Source: Candidatus Gastranaerophilales bacterium
GTDB taxonomy: Bacteria > Cyanobacteriota > Vampirovibrionia > Gastranaerophilales > Gastranaerophilaceae
NCBI GenBank assembly: GCA_944326625.1
Contig: CALVER010000115.1
Span: 1-5,297 of the forward strand
DNA: 5,297 bases
Reading direction: 5' to 3'
Shown piece by piece: positions 1 to 5,297 of this stretch. A model generated the notes under the pieces. That model worked only from the letters and a program-made list of their open reading frames with translations. It had not been told where the DNA came from and made no database searches. How positions within the stretch are numbered: position 1 is the first letter of the stretch; every line of letters starts with the position of its first letter. The position numbers were made by a program, and so were the translations under genes.

Positions 1-1883
1 AAAACATTCATCGACATAACGGTTTTGCAATCAGGATAGCCTGAGCAGCCCAGAAACTGTGTACCGAATTTGCTTGTTCTCACAACCATGGGCTTTCCGC
101 AGTTCGGACAATTAATGCCGGTTTCTATGTTAATTTTTTTCGCGGTTTTCATAACGGAATTTACTTCCTCCATAAACGGGTCGTAAAAATCCTTTAAAAC
201 CTTGTTCCAGACAGCTTTTTTATCGGCGATTTTGTCGAGTTTTTCTTCCATGCCTGCTGTGAACTTGTAATCCATAATGTCGGAGAACTGTGTAACAAGC
301 TGTTTTGAAACCGCACGTCCCAAAATTGTCGGATGAAGGGCTTTATCGCGTTTTTCAACGTATTTGCGGGTCTGAATTACCGTAATAATAGTTGCATAAG
401 TTGACGGACGTCCTATTCCGTATTCTTCCAGAGCCTTGACCAGAGACGCTTCGTTATATCTCGGCGGCGGCTGGGTAAAGTGTTGTTTCGGGGTTATTTT
501 GTTACAATCAACGCTGTCGCCTTTTTCAAGGTCGGGAATTTTGGAATCTTCAACCTTTTCGTCCTCCGCGTCGTTATAAAGTTTCAAAAACCCGTCAAAG
601 GTAACCTTGCTTGTGCCTGCTCTTAACGTGTAATCACCTGCCGTAATCTCAATTGATTTATTTGCGATTTCAGCGTTTGACATCTGGGAGGACATAAATT
701 TGTCCCAGATCAGTTTATACAATCTGTACTGGTCATTATCAAGGTATTGCTTAATGCTTTCGGGCGTTCTTTCAGGATATGAAGGGCGGATTGCCTCGTG
801 CGCGTCCTGAACGTTTTGTTTGCCTTTGACGTAAATATTAGGAGTTTCGGGGTAATATTTTTCGCCGAAATTATTCAGGATAAAATCTTTTGCCATTGCC
901 ATGGCGTCATCTGACACCCTTGTACTGTCAGTTCTCATATAAGTAATAAGCCCGACGGCGCCTGAATCAAGCTCAATACCTTCATAAAGCCTTTGTGCAA
1001 CCTGCATTGTTTTTTGAACTCCGAAACCGAGCTTGGAGCTTGCGGCACGCTGGAGTGTTGATGTTATAAAAGGCGCGGTAGGCTTGCGTTTTGTTGATTT
1101 GTTGGTAACTTTTGACACCAAAAAGTCGGAATTTTTAAGATAATCGACAATTTTTTGCGCTTCTTCTTCGTTTTTTATATTTTTTTCAACGGGTTTGTCT
1201 TTGTATTTTGCGACTTCCGCCTCAAAAACTTTTCCGTCTTTTGCAAGCTCCGCGTGAATTGACCAGTATTCCTGCGGAACAAATGCCTCGATTTCATCCT
1301 CGCGCTCGCAAATCATCCTCAACGCAACAGACTGAACGCGGCCTGCGGAGAGATTATAATTCCCCATCTGCTTCCACAAAACAGGGCTTAACTTATACCC
1401 CACAAGCTTGTCAAGAATTTGTCTTGTCTGCTGTGCCTGAACCATATCCATATTAATCATTCTCGGGTGTTCTACGGAATATTTTACCGCTTTCGGGGTA
1501 ATTTCGTTGAACTCAATCCTTTTAATTTTTTCGTCGGGAACTTTCAAAACCTGTCGTACATGCCAGGCAATAGCTTCACCCTCGCGGTCAGGGTCGGAGG
1601 CGATATAGATATTATCAAACTTTTGCGCAAGGTCGTTTAATTTTTTCACAACAGCCCTTTTGCCGGGGATAATTTCGAATTTCGGTTCAAAATTGTTATC
1701 AACGTCAAACCCTAAGTTATCGGTTTTCGGATCTTTTGTCGGTAAATTTCTTATATGCCCGAAACTCGCCTCAATCTGAAATCCGTCCCCTAAAATCTTT
1801 TTGATTGTTTTGGATTTTGCGGGAGACTCAACGATTACTAACGATTTTTCTTTTTTATTTGTCTTTTTAGCTGTTTCTGCCAC
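1..1883 (-). CDS. topA: DNA topoisomerase I (type IA), C-terminal end cut by window edge
   Basis: TopA relaxes negatively supercoiled DNA by cutting one strand through a tyrosine-phosphate link, passing the other strand and resealing; it acts on the chromosome in the cytoplasm. The visible 627 codons are open with no frameshift. The Toprim domain (about residues 14-130) carries LVIVESPAKSKTI with catalytic Glu19 and SDPDREGEAIAWH with metal-binding Asp97, Asp99 and Glu101. LSAGRVQSVALRMI lies at 178-191. The active-site motif LITYMRTDS places the nucleophile at Tyr315 and its partner at Arg317, and GRPSTYA lies at 491-497. A C4 zinc finger follows with Cys592, Cys595, Cys613 and Cys619. Family members usually have about 690-870 residues, so further C-terminal sequence is expected off the left edge. 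The start is GTG: an in-frame TAA lies five codons upstream and the first internal Met is residue 142, past the Toprim core. A Lys-rich leader of about 13 residues precedes the Toprim fold. Identification is essentially certain. Confidence 0.98.
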   Translation of the reverse strand, partial: MAETAKKTNKKEKSLVIVESPAKSKTIKKILGDGFQIEASFGHIRNLPTKDPKTDNLGFDVDNNFEPKFEIIPGKRAVVKKLNDLAQKFDNIYIASDPDREGEAIAWHVRQVLKVPDEKIKRIEFNEITPKAVKYSVEHPRMINMDMVQAQQTRQILDKLVGYKLSPVLWKQMGNYNLSAGRVQSVALRMICEREDEIEAFVPQEYWSIHAELAKDGKVFEAEVAKYKDKPVEKNIKNEEEAQKIVDYLKNSDFLVSKVTNKSTKRKPTAPFITSTLQRAASSKLGFGVQKTMQVAQRLYEGIELDSGAVGLITYMRTDSTRVSDDAMAMAKDFILNNFGEKYYPETPNIYVKGKQNVQDAHEAIRPSYPERTPESIKQYLDNDQYRLYKLIWDKFMSSQMSNAEIANKSIEITAGDYTLRAGTSKVTFDGFLKLYNDAEDEKVEDSKIPDLEKGDSVDCNKITPKQHFTQPPPRYNEASLVKALEEYGIGRPSTYATIITVIQTRKYVEKRDKALHPTILGRAVSKQLVTQFSDIMDYKFTAGMEEKLDKIADKKAVWNKVLKDFYDPFMEEVNSVMKTAKKINIETGINCPNCGKPMVVRTSKFGTQFLGCSGYPDCKTVMSMNV

Positions 1884-1885
1884 GG

Positions 1886-2968
1886 TTATACCTTTTTATA
1901 TCTGTCTGAACCGACTTGTTTTATTATGCCCTTAAGCTCCATGGTTGTCAAGTCCGTCAATAAATTTTCAACACTCATTCCGGTTATCGAAATCAGTTCA
2001 TCAACACCTTTTTCTTCAATTTCAAGGGCATTGAGAATAATTTTTTCATTTTCGGTCAATAACGAAAGTTCTTTTTGCACAGACACTTTTTTAATTTCCC
2101 AGTTAAGCGCGTTCAAAATATCTTCGGCGGAAGTTACAAGAGTTGCGCCGTTTTTAAGAAGTTTATAAATTCCTTCGGTATTCGGGTTTGAAATTAAACC
2201 GGGCATACACATTAATTCCCTGCCCTGTTCAAGCGTTAAGTTTGCGGTAATCAATGCACCGCTTTTCAAAGACGCCTCCGCAACAAGGGTTCCGTATGAA
2301 AGCCCCGATACAATTCTGTTTCTCTGCGGAAATCTGAATTTCAAAGGTTCAAATGTTGGGAAATATTCGCTCAAAACAGCGCCGTTGCCGTTCTCTATTC
2401 TTTCATAAAGATGTTTGTTGCTTGCCGGATAATAAAAATCCAGCCCGCTTGCGATTACGCCGATTGTTTTAAGGTTATTGTTAAGCGCCGACAAATGCGC
2501 CTCGGAATCAATTCCCGCAGCCAATCCCGACACTATACAGATATCCGTTCCCGCAAATTGCGAAATAATCTTGCTTAACTCATCTTTTGCGCTGTAGCTT
2601 GCACGTCTTGACCCCACAACCGCAAGAGTTTTTTCAAGATTACAAATATCAAGGCTTCCTTTATAATACAATACCGCAGGCGGATCCGATATATTTTTGA
2701 GCATTACGGGGTAATTTTCATCCTCAAGCGTCAAATATTTTATATTTCTCCGTGTGACTTCTTCCAGAACCTTATCAGGATTAACTTTATCGCGCAGCGT
2801 CAGAAAATTTTCGGCTTTCTTGATATTTAATCCGTCAATATTCATCAAATCAAGCCGTGACGCCTTGAATGCCGCCTCTATATCCCCGAAATAATTATAT
2901 AATCTTTTTATAAACCCGCTGTCTATCTGCTCTATTGACGACAGCGCAACCCAGTATTTACTTTTCAT
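1886..2968 (-). CDS. dprA: DNA-processing protein DprA (Smf), complete
   Basis: DprA binds single-stranded DNA entering the cytoplasm during natural transformation, shields it from nucleases and loads RecA; it is also widespread in bacteria not known to be competent. The 360-residue protein has the usual full length and domain order. The N-terminal helical region (about 1-75) contains a helix-hairpin-helix-like stretch around NIDGLNIKKAE (43-53). The Rossmann-like core follows, with VGSRRAS at 118-124, VSGLAAGIDSEAH at 146-158, GLDFYYP at 175-181, LSEYFP at 199-204, FPQRNRIVSGLS at 213-224, VAEASLKSGALITA at 229-242 and EQGREL at 247-252. A C-terminal winged-helix-like domain spans about 300-360. 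The ATG lies inside the end of the TPR gene (11-base overlap), and topA starts 2 bases after its stop. No strong Shine-Dalgarno precedes the start; the A/G-rich AAAAGAAAAGAG sits directly against the ATG, so coupling to the upstream gene is likely. The start fits the family because the usual short N-terminal segment is intact. No key motif appears lost. Confidence 0.97.
   Translation of the reverse strand: MKSKYWVALSSIEQIDSGFIKRLYNYFGDIEAAFKASRLDLMNIDGLNIKKAENFLTLRDKVNPDKVLEEVTRRNIKYLTLEDENYPVMLKNISDPPAVLYYKGSLDICNLEKTLAVVGSRRASYSAKDELSKIISQFAGTDICIVSGLAAGIDSEAHLSALNNNLKTIGVIASGLDFYYPASNKHLYERIENGNGAVLSEYFPTFEPLKFRFPQRNRIVSGLSYGTLVAEASLKSGALITANLTLEQGRELMCMPGLISNPNTEGIYKLLKNGATLVTSAEDILNALNWEIKKVSVQKELSLLTENEKIILNALEIEEKGVDELISITGMSVENLLTDLTTMELKGIIKQVGSDRYKKV
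1891..1897 (-). promoter_or_regulatory. Ribosome binding site of topA, inside the dprA 3' end
   Basis: On the minus strand this reads AAAAAGG, 7 bases before the GTG at 1883-1881. It lies within the last codons of dprA (Tyr-Lys-Lys-Val-stop). It supports the GTG start, for which there is no ATG alternative nearby, and suggests that ribosomes ending dprA can restart at topA. Confidence 0.75.
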
Positions 2969-3734
2969 CTCTTTTCTTTTTAACTTTTTCTATCAAAGCC
3001 TTGACGCTGTCAATTTCTTCCTCAGGCACGTCAAGCTTTATGTAATCTTCAAAATACTCAATCGCATCGTCATAATCCCCGCGTGCCATAAAAAGTATTC
3101 CCGCCTTTTTATATGCCGGATGAAATTTATCGTTCACCGTAATTGCTTTCAGATAATTAGAAATTGCCTTGTCGATTTCATCATTTGCCTCATAAGCCTG
3201 TGCCAGAATATAATAGACAAATTCGTTGTTCTCTTTGTATTCAAGAACATTTTCAAAATTTTCAATTGCAAGCTGATAATTCCCGAGCTCAAAATGAACT
3301 TTTCCTAAATCATAATAAGCGTCATAGTTATCCGGCTGGCGTTCCAAAATCTGCTCCAATTCATCAATTGCCAAATCCAGCCTTGCATCTTCCATATAAA
3401 ACCGCGCAAGATAATGAGAAAGAATTAATTCCTCAGGCAGCTCGTAAATCCCCGTATTCAAAAGCCCGATACCGTGTTCAAAATCCTTTTGACGGTAATA
3501 AATATCCGCAAGGTTTATGTATGCCTGCACAATTTTAGGATTCAATTCAAGCGCGTGAAGAAAATTTCTCTCCGCTTTTTCATAATCACCCTTATTTGCG
3601 TAACATAATGCCAGATTATTATAAATTTCCGCATTATCGGGATTTTTTTCCAAAATTGCCGTGAAGGTGTCAATTGCCTTGTCCCAATCGCGCTTTTTAA
3701 AATATTCAATTGCTTTATCGAGTTGTTCCTGCAT
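2958..3734 (-). CDS. Tetratricopeptide-repeat protein, cytoplasmic, function unknown
   Basis: This 258-residue protein consists almost wholly of TPR units, the helix-turn-helix repeats that serve as protein-binding scaffolds. About seven units can be read at a regular 34-residue period, at roughly 1-34, 35-68, 69-102, 103-136, 137-170, 171-204 and 205-238. They show the expected small and aromatic positions, for example NLALCYANKGDYEKA (40-54), LGKVHFELGNYQLAIENF (143-160) and AGILFMARGDYDDAIEYF (211-228). Repeats 3 and 4 are the most divergent. A charged helix ending in KKKRDEK (252-258) closes the protein. There is no signal peptide, membrane segment or attached catalytic domain, so it should be a soluble cytoplasmic adaptor. 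The start is supported by a Shine-Dalgarno 6 bases upstream that includes the lptA stop codon. It lies between the LPS-transport pair and dprA, so context does not settle which process it serves. TPR folds are too general to assign a specific function. Confidence 0.92.
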   Translation of the reverse strand: MQEQLDKAIEYFKKRDWDKAIDTFTAILEKNPDNAEIYNNLALCYANKGDYEKAERNFLHALELNPKIVQAYINLADIYYRQKDFEHGIGLLNTGIYELPEELILSHYLARFYMEDARLDLAIDELEQILERQPDNYDAYYDLGKVHFELGNYQLAIENFENVLEYKENNEFVYYILAQAYEANDEIDKAISNYLKAITVNDKFHPAYKKAGILFMARGDYDDAIEYFEDYIKLDVPEEEIDSVKALIEKVKKKRDEK

Positions 3735-3740
3735 AATTTT

Positions 3741-3746
3741 TCCCTT
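3741..3746 (-). promoter_or_regulatory. Ribosome binding site of the TPR gene, overlapping the lptA stop
   Basis: On the minus strand the sequence is AAGGGA, 6 bases before the ATG at 3734-3732. Its first two bases are the last two bases of the lptA TAA stop (3747-3745). The arrangement suits re-initiation by ribosomes finishing lptA. Confidence 0.7.
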
Positions 3747-4725
3747 ATAAACCGAGTGACATGCCTGAATCTTCAGTGTTTCCGGAACCTATATTTTTGA
3801 TAACCGTTCTTGTATTGCCGGTTGCCTGAAAATCTTTCGGCTCAAGGGTCATCCTGATTTTGTCAGCATAAATTGTTCTGACCCCCTGAGTAATGCTTGA
3901 GCGTCCCGTGAAATATATTTCGTTAGGCTTGCCGGTAGTTTTGTCCGGATAGAAAGTAATTTTCGGCCCCACTGCGTAGTAATCCTGATACCACACGTGA
4001 ACATTTCCGCTCGCGTTATAAATGTTTTTGCTTTTGTTATATTCCTGATAATTTGATTTCAAAACCAGTTTGTCGCCGCCTTCCATAGTGGCTTTGGAAG
4101 TTGTGTTGCCTGTTGCAATCAAAATTTCCGTTGCCGGATCATATACGAATTTGTCGGCAAAAGATTCGTTATTTTGTTCTTTTACCATAGCATTCCCGAT
4201 TAGCGTAATATTTTTCAAATCGCCGTTTTTATCGGTTTTAATTGTGGCATGGTTTGAATATGTTTCAATATCCTTATATTTTATGGTAACAGTGCCGTCA
4301 GCATCCATAACACCCGAATTTGTGTCATATTCCTGTGAATCCGCATTAATTACGACAATCGGGTTTTTGCCGTCATAGACAATTGACTGGGTGTCGCCTT
4401 CGGCTTTTATAACTTTAGTTATCAAAGATACTTTCAAAATATTTGCCTTAACTTCGCGTTTTTTATTCTTTTTAACCTCATAGGCATAAGGTTTGTCGTA
4501 AAAAGTTGCGGTATCAAGCTGCTGATCTTCTGTCATATTAACGTCTGCGGTCTGGCCTTCAACACGTAAATCATCAACAGATACTTTTACATCACCTTGA
4601 AATTTAATCTTGTTTTCGGATTCCGCATAACTCTGATTTTTTGAATCTATAACAAGATCGGACGCATTTACCGCAATGCCGAGAGTTAATAATACAGCTG
4701 TTAATCCAATCAGTATCTTTTTCAT
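3745..4725 (-). CDS. lptA: LptA/OstA-like periplasmic lipopolysaccharide-transport protein, extended form
   Basis: LptA proteins form the periplasmic bridge that carries lipopolysaccharide from the inner-membrane LptBFGC complex to LptD in the outer membrane. The 326-residue product starts with a clear signal peptide: MKK, a hydrophobic core at about 4-18, and likely cleavage after VNA at residue 21. The rest is beta-rich and built of repeated OstA-type strands with the pattern 'D...Y......i...G.v.v......g..i'. Examples begin near 27-62, 92-115, 125-162, 187-225, 227-258 and 282-309. GNTTSK (206-211) and GNTRT (303-307) mark equivalent turns. Escherichia coli LptA has 185 residues, so this version probably has about twice the usual beta-jellyroll length. 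The tail from about 312 is Gly/Ser/Asn-rich and probably disordered. The start has AAGGAG 5 bases upstream, and its ATG overlaps the lptC TGA as ATGA. OstA-fold assignment is firm. The LptA role rests on the signal peptide and the adjacent lptC; a periplasmic LptD N-domain relative is less likely because there is no outer-membrane barrel. Confidence 0.85.
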   Translation of the reverse strand: MKKILIGLTAVLLTLGIAVNASDLVIDSKNQSYAESENKIKFQGDVKVSVDDLRVEGQTADVNMTEDQQLDTATFYDKPYAYEVKKNKKREVKANILKVSLITKVIKAEGDTQSIVYDGKNPIVVINADSQEYDTNSGVMDADGTVTIKYKDIETYSNHATIKTDKNGDLKNITLIGNAMVKEQNNESFADKFVYDPATEILIATGNTTSKATMEGGDKLVLKSNYQEYNKSKNIYNASGNVHVWYQDYYAVGPKITFYPDKTTGKPNEIYFTGRSSITQGVRTIYADKIRMTLEPKDFQATGNTRTVIKNIGSGNTEDSGMSLGL

Positions 4726-5297
4726 TTTGTCTCCTTAGTGTCGTATATTTTGGAAGTTGTATTTCCGGTAATTTTAAAATGTTCATAGTCAGGGCTGATT
4801 TCAACCTTATCGGCCGTTGCAACAAAATTATTATCACGTGTAATTTTCACATTCCCTGTTGCGACAACGGGCCGGTCGCTGCCTGCGTAACGAAGTCTGT
4901 CAGCTTTTAACGTTGTTCCGTCCTCAAGAACTATAAACGTATCCTGATATAAAACTATTACTTTTGTACTTGCGTTATAGGTTCCTTTTGAGGATTGAAA
5001 ACTCATCCCGACTTTGTTTTCCTTATAAAAATTCCCGATAACATTATCCATCATGGCGATTTCGTTGTTACTGTCATAGGCTCCTGTTTCGCCGTACATT
5101 TCCCAGTATTTTTTTTCGTTTTTGGTTTCTGTCAGAATAATCCCGTTGATTAAAGCTTCCTGACGGTCTTTGTCCGTTGAAAGCTGGCTTCTGTTAAAAT
5201 CATGCGTAATAACGCCTGCAGATATAAACGCCCACACCATAACTCCCGCAAGCGCTCCGAATGCACCTATATATGCTTTCTTCTTTTTGCTTAAATT
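4722..5297 (-). CDS. lptC: LptC-like LPS export protein, N-terminal start beyond window edge
   Basis: LptC is a single-pass inner-membrane protein that receives lipopolysaccharide from LptBFG and passes it to LptA through a periplasmic beta-jellyroll. The visible frame is 191 residues plus stop and stays open to the right edge. The Met at 5240-5238 lies inside the membrane helix and is not the real start. Visible residues 1-8 hold a Lys-rich stretch (SKKKK), and about 8-30 form the membrane anchor (AYIGAFGALAGV followed by MVWAFISAGVI). The periplasmic part follows the family pattern: a YWEMYGETGAYDSNNEIAMM-type first strand pair, then SSKGTYNASTKVIVL, LEDGTTLKADRLRY, ATGNVKITRDNNFVATADKV and a final ITGNTTSKIY. 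The visible length already equals that of Escherichia coli LptC (191), so only a few residues are probably missing. The gene overlaps lptA by 4 bases. Sequence similarity within LptC is low in general, so the call rests on topology, strand pattern and the lptA neighbour. Confidence 0.83.
   Translation of the reverse strand, partial: NLSKKKKAYIGAFGALAGVMVWAFISAGVITHDFNRSQLSTDKDRQEALINGIILTETKNEKKYWEMYGETGAYDSNNEIAMMDNVIGNFYKENKVGMSFQSSKGTYNASTKVIVLYQDTFIVLEDGTTLKADRLRYAGSDRPVVATGNVKITRDNNFVATADKVEISPDYEHFKITGNTTSKIYDTKETK
4731..4736 (-). promoter_or_regulatory. Strong ribosome binding site of lptA, inside the lptC 3' end
   Basis: On the minus strand this is a near-consensus AAGGAG, 5 bases before the lptA ATG (4725-4723), encoded within the last lptC codons (Thr-Lys-Glu-Thr-Lys-stop). 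Together with the ATGA overlap it fixes the lptA start and suggests coupled translation of the two partners. Confidence 0.85.

Noticed and set aside
893..905. Small palindrome around gccatggc
   Set aside because: It falls in the conserved topA frame as an Ala-Met-Ala stretch just after the active site; its short length fits chance.
1208..1640. Two overlapping plus-strand open frames of 82 and 73 codons
   Set aside because: They lie wholly inside topA on the opposite strand, whose catalytic motifs are intact; their translations show no recognisable domain.
1846..1870. T-rich run on the plus strand that could look like a terminator tail
   Set aside because: There is no preceding hairpin, and on the coding strand it encodes the Lys-rich topA leader.
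1926..2168. Plus-strand open frame of 80 codons
   Set aside because: It is antisense to the dprA winged-helix region; the Ser/Phe-rich composition is what reverse reading of Glu/Lys codons gives.
3120..3538. Two plus-strand open frames of 62 and 124 codons
   Set aside because: They are antisense to the TPR gene, where the 34-residue repeat period is unbroken; the repeats themselves favour long shadow frames.
4070..4378. Plus-strand open frame of 102 codons with hydrophobic stretches
   Set aside because: It is antisense to the OstA repeats of lptA; the hydrophobic look comes from the reversed alternating beta-strand codons.
4604..4837. Minus-strand open frame of 77 codons spanning the lptC-lptA junction
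   Set aside because: It is out of frame with both well-supported genes, and its sequence resembles no family I recognise.

Overview
The window is one tightly packed, minus-strand gene run, read from right to left, with no gene-free stretch longer than about 10 bases. In transcription order it holds: an LptC-like inner-membrane protein (its start lies beyond the right edge), an LptA/OstA-like periplasmic protein, a cytoplasmic tetratricopeptide-repeat (TPR) protein, the DNA-processing protein DprA, and DNA topoisomerase I (TopA; its C-terminal end lies beyond the left edge). No RNA genes, insertion sequences, CRISPR arrays, terminators or clear internal promoters were seen. The open frames on the plus strand are shadows of these genes.

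The junctions look like those of one operon. lptC and lptA share an ATGA overlap. The lptA stop codon forms part of the ribosome binding site of the TPR gene. The TPR gene and dprA overlap by 11 bases. topA begins at a GTG only 2 bases after the dprA stop, using a Shine-Dalgarno sequence that lies inside the end of dprA. All five are therefore likely to be co-transcribed and partly coupled in translation, from a promoter beyond the right edge.

The first two genes belong to lipopolysaccharide transport from the inner to the outer membrane, so the host should be a diderm (Gram-negative) bacterium. The last two act on DNA: DprA protects incoming single-stranded DNA and loads RecA during transformation, and TopA relaxes negative supercoils. 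The dprA-topA neighbourhood is common in bacteria. Its fusion to an lptC-lptA pair through a TPR gene, with no lptB directly downstream of lptA, is less usual. The DNA is moderately AT-rich by eye, with Lys/Asn/Ile/Glu-rich proteins. A low-GC, non-proteobacterial diderm fits best. Gastranaerophilales (non-photosynthetic relatives of Cyanobacteria) are one candidate, but this is a guess from overall character and not a demonstrated placement.

Nothing here is clearly a new biological system. The points most worth a second look are the mixed-function operon, the long multi-repeat LptA and its shared motif with LptC, and the uncharacterised TPR protein in the middle.
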